From Pseudomonadota bacterium (lineage in GTDB: Bacteria > Desulfobacterota > Desulfovibrionia > Desulfovibrionales > Desulfovibrionaceae), in contig JAEXRD010000133.1 in NCBI GenBank assembly GCA_023438245.1, forward strand, positions 1 through 12,390: 12,390 nucleotides of DNA, read 5' to 3'. This document shows positions 1 to 6,517 of the stretch, piece after piece. The notes beneath the pieces were generated by a model that was given only the letters and a program-made list of their open reading frames with translations, made no database searches and was not told the origin of the DNA. A program made the translations under genes and the position numbers. Positions within the stretch are counted from its first letter, which is position 1, and each line of letters begins with the position of its first letter.

Positions 1-130
1 CCCCCGCCCGACGCACTTATTACAGGGCAAACCCCCACCCCCCCCCTCAAAAATTTCTAGTGGGGTTGTGGGTTCGGCGAACAACAACACTATTTTCCCA
101 GCTTCTCCCCCTTCCCAAAACGGGCCAACC

Positions 131-181
131 GCGCGCAGGGCTTTTTCGAGCGGGCTTTGACGCTCGAAAAACGCTGCGCGC
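131..181. repeat. Long two-part hairpin
   Basis: The inner arms TTTTTCGAGCG (142-152) and CGCTCGAAAAA (161-171) are perfectly complementary over 11 bp around an 8-base loop. The outer arms GCGCGCAG (131-138) and CTGCGCGC (174-181) add 8 more perfect pairs, separated from the inner stem by a small internal loop. The T-run comes before the stem and the A-run after it on both strands, which is the reverse of an intrinsic terminator. A cruciform, a protein-binding site or a dispersed repeat is therefore more likely. The 10-mer CGCTCGAAAA also occurs at 12355-12364. Confidence 0.65.
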
Positions 182-220
182 ATGTTTGTTGGGGCCAAGC
201 CCGAAGCAGGGCCAGCGCTG

Positions 221-304
221 CCCCGGACCCGCACCCGGCCAATCGCGGGTCCGGGGGGTCGTCACCCCCCGGCGGGGTCCCGGGGCAGAGCCCCTGGCCG
301 CCGG
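221..304. repeat. Three overlapping GC-rich palindromes, REP-like
   Basis: Three inverted repeats follow one another and share arms: 221-232 with 245-256 (12 bp perfect, 12-base loop); 251-259 with 264-272 (9 bp perfect, loop CGTC); and 269-275 with 298-304 (7 bp), which encloses GGGGC-AGA-GCCCC at 282-294. Because arms are shared, folding of the middle hairpin competes with the outer two. The cluster sits directly after the stop of the minus-strand response regulator gene. It may end that transcript or protect its 3' end, although no clear U-tract follows. The sequence style resembles REP-type intergenic repeats; this is inference, as copy number cannot be seen from one window. Confidence 0.55.
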
Positions 305-320
305 AGGCCTCGCTTGGCGC

Positions 321-1694
321 TTAGCGCCCCATGCGCTTGATGATTTTTTGCAGGCTCACCCGTTCGATGCCGGAGAGGCGTGCGGCCTCGCTGACGTTGC
401 CGCCGGTTTTTTCCAGGATCTGGTCCAGGTAGCGCCGGGTGAAGTCGTCCACCACCTTGGCCTTGGCCTGCTTGTAGGGCGCCAGCGGTTCCGGCGCGGC
501 GGCGGAGTGGAGGGCGGGCCCGCCCTCGGCCTGGCGCAGGTGGCCCATCTCCACCTGCCCGGTGGGGCAGAACACGGCGAGCCTGCGCACGAAGTTCTGC
601 AGTTCGCGCACGTTGCCCGGCCAGCCCCGCCCGGCCAGGCAGGCCAGCACCTCGGGGGAGAGGGCCTTGGGCGGCAGGCGCATCTCGGCGCAGCACTGCT
701 CCAGGAAGTGCGCGGCCAGGATGGGGATGTCCTCGGCGCGTTCGCGCAGGGGCGGGGTGTGCACGGTGAGCACGTTGAGCCGGTAGAACAGGTCCTCGCG
801 GAAGGCTCCGGAGGCGATGCGCGCCTCCAGGTCCTGGTTGGTGGTGGCCAGGATGCGCACGTTGACCTTCACGGTGTCGCTGGAGCCCACGGGCCGGATC
901 TCGTGCTCCTGGAGCACGCGCAGGAGCTTGGTCTGCACGGCGGGGGGGATGTCGCCGATCTCGTCGAGCAGGATGGAGCCGCCGCTGGCGGCCGCGAACA
1001 GGCCCCGGCGGCTTCTGTCCGCGCCGGTGAAGGCGCCCTTCACGTGGCCGAAGAGTTCGGATTCGAGCAGGTGCTCGGGGATGGCCGGGCAGTTCACGCG
1101 GATGAGCGGCTTGGCCGAGCGGGCGGACAGGCTGTGGATGTTGCCCGCCACCAGCTCCTTGCCCGTGCCGGACTCCCCGCGCACCAGCACGGTGTAGTCC
1201 GAGGCGGCCACGGCCTCGATGGTCTGCTTGAGGCGGCGCATGGCCGGGCTCTGGCCCACCAGGGAGCGCTCCAGTTCGCAGGCGTGGGCCAGCTCGCGCA
1301 GGGTCATGTTCTCGCCCAGCAGGCGGGCGCGTTCCAGGCCCTTGCCCACGGCGCGGTACAGGTCGTCCTTCTGGATGGGCTTGGTGAGGAAGTCGTAGGC
1401 TCCGCCGCGCATGGCCTCCACGGCGGCCTCGACGCTGCCGTAGCCCGTGAGCACGATGACCGTGAGCTGCGGGTAGTCGGCCAGGGCCTGGGCCAGCAGT
1501 TCCTGGCCGCCCAGGCCGGGCATGCGCAGGTCGGTGAGCATGAGGGTGACGTGCTCGCGTTCCAGGAGGTCCAGGGCCTCGCGCCCGGAGGCGGCCACGC
1601 GCACCCCGGCCTCGGGGAAGCCGCTGGCGAGGAGCCGGGCCACGCCCTGGGAGAAGTCGGGCTCGTCGTCCACCAGCAGGATGGTCTGGTTCAT
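321..1694 (-). CDS. NtrC-type sigma-54 response regulator
   Basis: A 457-aa DNA-binding response regulator that activates RNA polymerase carrying sigma-54. Residues 1-120 form a receiver domain with the acidic pair D9/D10, phosphoacceptor D55, T83 and K105. The central AAA+ domain (about 145-375) has Walker A GESGTGKE (173-180), the sigma-54 contact loop GAFTGA (220-225) and Walker B ILLDEI (241-246). The C-terminus (about 410-457) ends in a Fis-type helix-turn-helix starting at GNVSEAARLSG. Length and domain order are normal for the family and all key residues are present. The start at 1694 overlaps the kinase stop by ATGA and has GGAGG eight bases upstream, inside the kinase gene. The kinase is the obvious phosphodonor. 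The sigma-54 promoter found at 4347-4363, in front of the divergent transporter operon, is the likely target; that link is inference. Confidence 0.95.
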   Translation of the reverse strand: MNQTILLVDDEPDFSQGVARLLASGFPEAGVRVAASGREALDLLEREHVTLMLTDLRMPGLGGQELLAQALADYPQLTVIVLTGYGSVEAAVEAMRGGAYDFLTKPIQKDDLYRAVGKGLERARLLGENMTLRELAHACELERSLVGQSPAMRRLKQTIEAVAASDYTVLVRGESGTGKELVAGNIHSLSARSAKPLIRVNCPAIPEHLLESELFGHVKGAFTGADRSRRGLFAAASGGSILLDEIGDIPPAVQTKLLRVLQEHEIRPVGSSDTVKVNVRILATTNQDLEARIASGAFREDLFYRLNVLTVHTPPLRERAEDIPILAAHFLEQCCAEMRLPPKALSPEVLACLAGRGWPGNVRELQNFVRRLAVFCPTGQVEMGHLRQAEGGPALHSAAAPEPLAPYKQAKAKVVDDFTRRYLDQILEKTGGNVSEAARLSGIERVSLQKIIKRMGR

Positions 1695-4180
1695 GGCTTG
1701 GCCTCCGTCGCGGTGCGTGTCTCGGCGGCCACGGGCAGCAGCACGGTGAACACCGCGCCGCCCTGTTCGGGGGCATTCGAGGCGGAGATGCGCCCGCCCA
1801 GCTCGTGCACCAGGCCGTACACCACGGCCAGGCCCAGGCCCGTGCCCTTGCCCACGCCCTTGGTGGTGAAGAAGGGGTCGAACACGCGGTCGAGGTGCTC
1901 GGGCGCGATGCCCGGGCCGTTGTCCGTCACGGCGATCTCCAGCATGCCGCCCTCCGCGGGCCGCAGGGCGATGCGCACGTTCCGGTCCTCCCCGTTCGGC
2001 GGGGGCGGGGAATCGGCCACCGCGTCCAGGGCGTTGAGCACGATGTTGGACAGGATGTGCTCCAGGGCGTCGCTCCCGGCCTGCGCCAGGGGCAGGTCCG
2101 GTGCGGCGGAGAGCGTCAGCCCGGCCCGCACGGCCCTGGCCCGGGGCTGGAGCACGGCCACCAGGTCGGCGGCCTGGGCGGCGATGTCCGTGGGGCCGGG
2201 CGTGGCCTGGCGGGGCCGGGCGAAGTCCAGCAGGTCGCGCACGACCTTGCGGGCCTGCTCGGTGTGGCGCATGATGACGTCCAGGTCGGCCTGGGCCTGG
2301 GGGCGCTCCTCGGCGGCGCGCAGCAGCTCGGCGTAGCAGCGGATGACGCCCAGGGGGTTGTTGATCTCGTGGGCCAGGCCCGCGGCCAGCTGGCCCACGG
2401 CGGCCAGGCGCTCGCTCTGGCGCAGCTGGCCCTCCATGCGGCGCTGGGCCGTGACCTCGCGCAGGTAGGCCACGAAGCGGCGCAGGCCGCCCTGGGCGGT
2501 GGCGGAGGAGGCCGGCAGCGGGTACAGGCTGGCCTCGAAGATGCGTCCGCCGGAGAGCGCCAGCTCGCCCTGGCCGCCGCGCACGCCCAGGCCCTCCTGG
2601 AAGCGCTCCAGCATGGGGGCCAGGGCCGGGGCGGCCTCCTCGGCCAGCAGGCCCGCGCTGGCGTTGGCCAGCAGCAGCGAGCCGCGCGCGTCCAGCAGCA
2701 TCAGCGGATCGGCGATGCCCTCGAAGATGGAGGAGAGCATGGCGTTCTGGCGCATCAGGCCGTCCAGGGCGTCCAGGTTGTCCATGGCGATGCCCATCTG
2801 CTGGCCGATGGCCTTGGCCAGCCCGGCCAGGCGCTCGCTGCCCTCCTGGGGCTGATCCCAGTACAGGCACAGCAGGCCCCGGCTGGTGCCGCTGGTCTGC
2901 ACCGGAATGTACCAGGCCAGCGGGGTCAGCCGGGGCGCGGGCTCGTTCTCGCCGTCGCCGCTGACCAGCTCGTGCCAGTCGCCGGGGAGCTCCGGGGCCA
3001 CGCCGGCATCGGGCCAGGAGGCGAAGTCCGAGGCGGAGAGCACGCAGGCGTAGGCCGCGCGGCTGGCCCCGAAGCGCCCGGCGATGAGCGCCAGCGAGGC
3101 GCCCAGCAGCGCGGGCTTGCTCTGGCTCTGGTTCAGGCCGTTCAGAAGCGAGACGAAGAGCGAGACGTCGGCGCGGCGCTCGTCGGCCAGGCTCTTCAGG
3201 TCCTTGGTGCGCTCCGCCACCTTGTCCTCCAGGGTGGCGGCGTAGTCCTTGAGGTCCTGGCGGGCCTGGCGCAGGTGCTCGGCAAAGGCCTCGAAGCCGT
3301 GCAGCAGCTCCTCGATCTCGTCGTCGCGGGCGTGCAGGTTGGCGGGCACGGGGGCCGCCGGGTCGCCGGACAGGACCGGGGACGGGGCCACGGCGCTGGC
3401 CTCCTCGGGGAACAGGCGGTGCATCACGCCCGTGGCGCGGCGCATGCTCACCACCACCAGCCGGTGGAAAAAGCCCTGGATGCCCAGGAACATGACGATC
3501 ATGCCCCCGGCGAAGAGCAGGGCGAAGGACACCGTGGCCTCGCGGATGCCGCCCACGTCGCGCTGCACCTTGAGGCTGACCATGTCGATGCCCGCCAGCT
3601 GGCCCACCTCGCGTCCGAAGCCGCGCTCCGCCCCGTACCGCTCGATGAGTTCGCTCGGGGCCGCCTCGGGCGTGCCGTGGCAGTGCAGGCAGCTCATTTC
3701 GAAACGTTGGGGCCGGGCGGTGATGAAGTGCTGCTCCCCGTCCTCCTCCACATACTCCTCGATGAGGACCACTCCGGGGTCTTTCTCGAAGCGGCCGATG
3801 AGCTCGCGCTCCAGGGCGTTGGCTTCGTAGTCCGGGTTGCGCGCGCCGATGCCCACGCGGCGGTACAGGAAGGCCTCCTTGGCCAGGTTCAGGTCGCTCA
3901 TGACCAGCCGGGTGACGAAGGAGGTGCTCATGGCCTCCAGCACGAACTGGTCCTCGGGCAGCATGCGGTACATGGCGGGCCGAAGCTTGGTGCGCACGTA
4001 GCCCTGCACCGCGCCCACCTGGGAGAGGATGAGCGTGGCCTTCTCGCGGGCCTCGGTCTCCATGATGCGCTCCAGGTGCAGGTTCAGGGCGAAGGCGAAG
4101 AAGCCCACCAGCCCGGCCATGGCCAGGAGCAGTCCGGCGAGGAACTTGGTCTGGAGCGTCTGGGGCAGGATCTTGCGCAT
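1691..4180 (-). CDS. Membrane histidine kinase with c-heme DUF3365 sensor
   Basis: An 829-aa sensor kinase. One membrane helix (about 13-33) is followed by a periplasmic domain (about 34-213) of DUF3365/Tll0287 type carrying CLHCH at 164-168, a c-type heme site, and a second helix (about 215-238). The cytoplasmic part has a degenerate HAMP-like segment split by a Pro/Ala-rich stretch (about 258-282), a coiled coil (about 300-335), a GAF-like domain (about 340-470) and a PAS-like domain (about 475-580). It ends with HisKA, phosphoacceptor H604 in GLAHEINNPLG, and HATPase with the N-box (N712/N716), DNGPG (753-757), FTTK and GTGLGL. An in-frame ATG lies 25 codons upstream, but 4180 is chosen because GGAGGG stands just before it and the membrane helix then starts near the N-terminus. 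It probably senses redox state, or a gas or ligand at the heme, and phosphorylates the overlapping regulator. GAF and PAS calls are less certain than the heme and kinase parts. Confidence 0.92.
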   Translation of the reverse strand: MRKILPQTLQTKFLAGLLLAMAGLVGFFAFALNLHLERIMETEAREKATLILSQVGAVQGYVRTKLRPAMYRMLPEDQFVLEAMSTSFVTRLVMSDLNLAKEAFLYRRVGIGARNPDYEANALERELIGRFEKDPGVVLIEEYVEEDGEQHFITARPQRFEMSCLHCHGTPEAAPSELIERYGAERGFGREVGQLAGIDMVSLKVQRDVGGIREATVSFALLFAGGMIVMFLGIQGFFHRLVVVSMRRATGVMHRLFPEEASAVAPSPVLSGDPAAPVPANLHARDDEIEELLHGFEAFAEHLRQARQDLKDYAATLEDKVAERTKDLKSLADERRADVSLFVSLLNGLNQSQSKPALLGASLALIAGRFGASRAAYACVLSASDFASWPDAGVAPELPGDWHELVSGDGENEPAPRLTPLAWYIPVQTSGTSRGLLCLYWDQPQEGSERLAGLAKAIGQQMGIAMDNLDALDGLMRQNAMLSSIFEGIADPLMLLDARGSLLLANASAGLLAEEAAPALAPMLERFQEGLGVRGGQGELALSGGRIFEASLYPLPASSATAQGGLRRFVAYLREVTAQRRMEGQLRQSERLAAVGQLAAGLAHEINNPLGVIRCYAELLRAAEERPQAQADLDVIMRHTEQARKVVRDLLDFARPRQATPGPTDIAAQAADLVAVLQPRARAVRAGLTLSAAPDLPLAQAGSDALEHILSNIVLNALDAVADSPPPPNGEDRNVRIALRPAEGGMLEIAVTDNGPGIAPEHLDRVFDPFFTTKGVGKGTGLGLAVVYGLVHELGGRISASNAPEQGGAVFTVLLPVAAETRTATEAKP

Positions 4181-4265
4181 GGCGCACCCTCCGTTGCCCC
4201 CCCATACCCCTCTGCCGGGCTTGTGGCAACTTTTGGCGGCACCCTGTTTCCGCAAGAATGCCTGG

Positions 4266-4283
4266 TGCTAACTCAAGTTTGCA
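4266..4283. promoter_or_regulatory. Palindrome, candidate activator-binding site
   Basis: TGCTAACT-CA-AGTTTGCA is an inverted repeat with 7 of 8 arm pairs matching and a 2-base centre. Its centre is about 75 bp upstream of the -24 element and about 100 bp upstream of the expected start, a usual place for a sigma-54 activator site. A related half-site, TGGCAACT, lies at 4224-4231; the two half-site groups are centred about 42 bp apart, close to four helical turns. It also lies upstream of the kinase gene, so autoregulation is possible. Assignment to the neighbouring regulator is inference. Confidence 0.4.
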
Positions 4284-4346
4284 GTACGGGGGAGGGCCCG
4301 TTGAGATAAAGCCTTTGATTCCGTGGTGTTGGGCCTGGATGAAAGG

Positions 4347-4363
4347 CTGGCCCGCTCCTTGCT
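4347..4363 (+). promoter_or_regulatory. Sigma-54 (-24/-12) promoter
   Basis: CTGGCCCGCTCCTTGCT matches the sigma-54 consensus (TGGCACG, four bases, TTGCW) at all but one defined position. The invariant GG (4349-4350) and GC (4361-4362) are exactly ten bases apart. Transcription would start near 4374, giving a leader of about 65 bases before the YeiH-type gene at 4439. The divergent operon encodes a sigma-54 activator, which strengthens the call. Confidence 0.8.
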
Positions 4364-4438
4364 TTGCACCGCGCAGAACGCAACGGGCGGTGTGCACGCA
4401 CGGCCTGGATTGTCACTTCAACATTTGGAGGAACCTCA

Positions 4439-5563
4439 ATGGAAGAGAAACAAGGGATCGGCAAGATCTTGGCCATCGTTCCCGGCCTGGCCGTGATGGT
4501 GGGCACGCTGTTCCTGCTGCGCACCTACGTGGAGCCCTGGATGAAGGACGCGGTGGTCTTCGGACAGAAGGGCTGGCTGGTCCAGGTGTTGAGCCTGAAC
4601 TACATCCTGCTGTCCATCATCGCGGGCATCATCTACCGCAACGTCTTCTTCGGCGGCAAGATTCCCGACTGGGCTGAGGCCGGTTTCCGCACCACGCGCC
4701 TGTTCATCAAGTCCGGCGTCATCATGCTGGGCAGCCTGTACACCCTGCAGAAACTGGCCAAGGTGGGCGGCATCGCCATCACGCTCATCTCGGTCTTCGT
4801 GTTCGGCACCGTGCTCTTCGTCATCTGGTTCGGCCGCCGCATCGGCATGGAGCGCTCCATGGTCGGCGTCATGGCCGCGGCCTGCGGCGTGTGCGGCGTG
4901 TCCGCCGCCGTTGCCACCAGCCCCGGCGTGAAGGCCAAGCCCTCCGAGGTCGCCCTGGCCATCGCCACCATCCTGGGCTTCGGCATCATGACCATGTTCA
5001 TCAGCCCCTACATCGGCAAGGCGCTGGCCATGAGCGACTACCAGTTCGGCGCCTGGGTGGGCACCGGCATCCTGAACTCCGGCCAGGTGCTGGCCACCTG
5101 CCTGGCCTTCAACCCCACCTTCGCCCCCGGCACCGCCGTGGCCTACGGCGAGATCTGGAACGTGGTGCGCGTCATCTCCATCCCCTTCGTGGTGTTCATC
5201 GTCACCACCTGGGCCTGCAAGGCCGAGGCCGCCGAGAGCTGCGCCACCGGCGCCCAGATGAGCCTGGGCAAGGTGTTCAAGGACCGCTTCCCGGTGTTCG
5301 TCCTGGGCTTCTTCGGCATGACGGCCCTGTCCTCCCTGGGTTGGCTGGGCGCGGAAGGCTCCAACACCCTGCACCTGCTGCGCGACGTCATGAGCTGGAT
5401 CTTCGGCATCGGCCTGGTGGGCCAGGGCGCGTACATCGACTTCCGCGAGCTCAAGACCGCCGGCGGCAAGCCGCTCAAGGTCGGCCTGGTCGCCGGAACC
5501 CTGAAGTACGTGCTGGCGCTCATCATCATCATGCTCTTCGTGTCCAAGGACGCGAGCTTCTAA
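4439..5563 (+). CDS. yeiH: YeiH/UPF0324 family membrane transporter
   Basis: A 374-aa polytopic inner-membrane protein of the UPF0324/YeiH family, often labelled putative sulfate exporter; the substrate is not established for most members. About ten hydrophobic segments are visible, beginning at about 10-27, 50-66, 88-102 and 112-130 and ending at about 347-369. Family hallmarks are the small-residue, likely re-entrant segment with CGVCGVSAAVATSP (149-162), followed by a charged turn and SEVALAIAT, the GAWVGTGILNSGQV motif (204-217), and IDFRELK (333-339) near the end. The length is slightly above the usual 330-350. The start at 4439 has GGAGG eight bases upstream; an in-frame ATG 25 codons earlier lies upstream of the expected transcription start and is rejected. 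It is first in an operon with a membrane-anchored barrel-sandwich protein and a Usp. In a sulfate-reducer-like genome, export or uptake of a sulfur oxyanion or sulfonate-derived anion is plausible but unproven. Confidence 0.88.
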   Translation: MEEKQGIGKILAIVPGLAVMVGTLFLLRTYVEPWMKDAVVFGQKGWLVQVLSLNYILLSIIAGIIYRNVFFGGKIPDWAEAGFRTTRLFIKSGVIMLGSLYTLQKLAKVGGIAITLISVFVFGTVLFVIWFGRRIGMERSMVGVMAAACGVCGVSAAVATSPGVKAKPSEVALAIATILGFGIMTMFISPYIGKALAMSDYQFGAWVGTGILNSGQVLATCLAFNPTFAPGTAVAYGEIWNVVRVISIPFVVFIVTTWACKAEAAESCATGAQMSLGKVFKDRFPVFVLGFFGMTALSSLGWLGAEGSNTLHLLRDVMSWIFGIGLVGQGAYIDFRELKTAGGKPLKVGLVAGTLKYVLALIIIMLFVSKDASF

Positions 5564-5575
5564 CGGGAGGTTCCC

Positions 5576-5974
5576 ATGTCCGACAAAGCCAAAGGAAAAA
5601 TGACCGTATTCAAGACCGACCGTCACGAGGACGTGGCGGCCATGGTCTTCGTCAGCCTGGTTGTGGCCGTCATCCTGGTCTACATGGCCTATGTGGTGCC
5701 CACCGTCACCATCACCCCGGCCCAGGACGGCAAGCTGGTGGCCCTCAAGGTGACTCCGGACCAGGAGCTCAAGAAGGGCGACGTGTTGTACGCCTTCGAG
5801 TACAAGGACAAGAAGTTCGTGGACGGCAAGCTTGAGGAGAAGATCGCCACCAAGGAGGTCAAGGCCTCGACCAACGGCAAGGTGCTGTCCGTCGGCGTGA
5901 AGGAAGGCGACGAGCTGAAGAAGGGCAAGACCAAGATCCTGGTCATGGACCACGAGAAGGGAACCCTGCCGTAA
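5576..5974 (+). CDS. Membrane-anchored lipoyl/biotinyl-like barrel protein
   Basis: A 132-aa protein with a short charged N-terminus, one membrane helix (about 21-42) and a soluble domain built of two similar halves: GKLVALKVTPDQELKKGDVL (52-71) and GKVLSVGVKEGDELKKGKTK (101-120). This is the pattern of a barrel-sandwich hybrid, as in biotin/lipoyl carriers and in the adaptor domain of membrane fusion proteins. The EAMKM-type or lipoyl-lysine hairpin expected between the halves is replaced by a longer charged loop (about 76-97), so a covalent cofactor is unlikely. It may act as a small periplasmic or cytoplasmic partner of the transporter encoded 12 bases upstream; the side of the membrane is not clear from the sequence. 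A GGGAGG site precedes the start. The stop overlaps the next gene's start (TAATG), suggesting coupled translation. Annotation pipelines may call it a biotin attachment protein, which the missing motif does not support. Confidence 0.8.
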   Translation: MSDKAKGKMTVFKTDRHEDVAAMVFVSLVVAVILVYMAYVVPTVTITPAQDGKLVALKVTPDQELKKGDVLYAFEYKDKKFVDGKLEEKIATKEVKASTNGKVLSVGVKEGDELKKGKTKILVMDHEKGTLP

Positions 5975-6435
5975 TGAAGATCCTGCTGGCTCTGGACGAC
6001 TCGGCCCGGGCCATGGACGAGGCCGTCAGACTCGCCTCCGAGAGGGGGGCGGGCCTGACGGCCCTTTTCGTCCTCGACGCCGGATGGAGCGTGTACATCG
6101 GCTCGGACTTCCTGCTGGGCAGCCATGCCCGGGGGGACTTCCTGGAGTACACCCGCGACGACGAGCTGGCCCAGGAGCGCGCCACGGTGTCGGCCTTCGA
6201 GCAGCGCGCCCGCGCCGCCGGGGTGGGCTTCGAGGTGAAAAGCGCGGCCAGCGGGCGGGTCACCGAGGCGATTTTGAAGGAACTGAAGGAGGGCGGCTAC
6301 GACGCCCTGGTCATGAGCCTGCCCTTCCGCCGGGGCCTTGAGGTGGTGCGCGACGCCCCCGCCGCCATCCTCAAGGCCGCCGCCTGCGACCTGCACTTCA
6401 TCCGCCGCCCGGCGGAGGAGATGCCCAAATCCTAG
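5974..6435 (+). CDS. Universal stress protein (UspA-like), no ATP motif
   Basis: A 153-aa single-domain Usp protein of normal length. The first strand with its acidic turn, MKILLALDDSARAMDEA (1-17), and the segment GGYDALVMSL (107-116) are typical. The ATP-binding signature near the C-terminus, G-2x-G-9x-G-(S/T), is absent: the corresponding stretch reads RRGLEVVRDAPAAILKAAACD (119-139). This looks like the non-ATP-binding UspA subtype rather than the MJ0577 type. Cytoplasmic location is expected. It overlaps the preceding gene by one base (TAATG), with a weak AAGGGA upstream, and is last in the transporter operon, ahead of a terminator. Co-transcription suggests it modulates or responds to the transporter; no specific partner can be read from the sequence. 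Confidence 0.88.
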   Translation: MKILLALDDSARAMDEAVRLASERGAGLTALFVLDAGWSVYIGSDFLLGSHARGDFLEYTRDDELAQERATVSAFEQRARAAGVGFEVKSAASGRVTEAILKELKEGGYDALVMSLPFRRGLEVVRDAPAAILKAAACDLHFIRRPAEEMPKS

Positions 6436-6465
6436 CGTCCGGCGCATACCCCCGCGCCAACGAAA

Positions 6466-6497
6466 AAGGGCCGGCGGAACCTCTCCCGTCGGCCCTT
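6466..6497. terminator. Bidirectional intrinsic terminator
   Basis: The arms AAGGGCCGGCGG (6466-6477) and CCGTCGGCCCTT (6486-6497) form a 12-bp stem with one G-U pair and an 8-base loop. On the plus strand it is followed by TTCCTTAT; read on the minus strand the stem leads into a TTTTT run. It lies between two convergent transcripts, the Usp gene ending at 6435 and the minus-strand gene ending at 6518, and can serve both. Confidence 0.8.
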
Positions 6498-6517
6498 CCT
6501 TATGGCTTCTGCTCCGG

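Larger units (their letters stand above)
1..320. other. Gene-free stretch rich in palindromes
   Basis: No convincing gene lies here; long open frames crossing it are the antisense of the downstream regulator genes. From left to right it holds a run of nine C at 38-46, a small imperfect hairpin around 65-92 (GTTGT/ACAAC with GTTC/GAAC inside), a long two-part hairpin at 131-181, and three overlapping GC-rich palindromes at 221-304. It lies downstream of the minus-strand response regulator gene that ends at 321, so it is the 3' region of that operon. Confidence 0.7.

Noticed and set aside
38..46. Run of nine C as a phase-variable tract
   Set aside because: It lies in a gene-free stretch with no start codon or promoter in register nearby.
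60..2336. A 758-codon plus-strand open frame
   Set aside because: It is the antisense of the response regulator and kinase genes, with Gly/Ala/His/Val-rich composition and no recognisable domain; long antisense frames are common in GC-rich DNA.
1805..4309. An 834-codon plus-strand open frame antisense to the kinase
   Set aside because: It has low-complexity His/Gly/Leu/Val composition without domains, whereas the minus-strand frame has clear heme, HisKA and HATPase motifs.
4364..4438. Upstream in-frame ATG extending the YeiH-type protein by 25 residues
   Set aside because: It would begin before the transcription start expected from the sigma-54 promoter, has no ribosome site, and the ATG at 4439 has a good GGAGG.
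4436..5953. A 505-codon minus-strand open frame
   Set aside because: It is antisense to the YeiH-type gene and its neighbour, and the His/Asp/Gly-rich translation is a typical shadow.
5576..5974. Biotin carboxyl carrier protein
   Set aside because: No EAMKM-like lysine motif is present between the two half-repeats.
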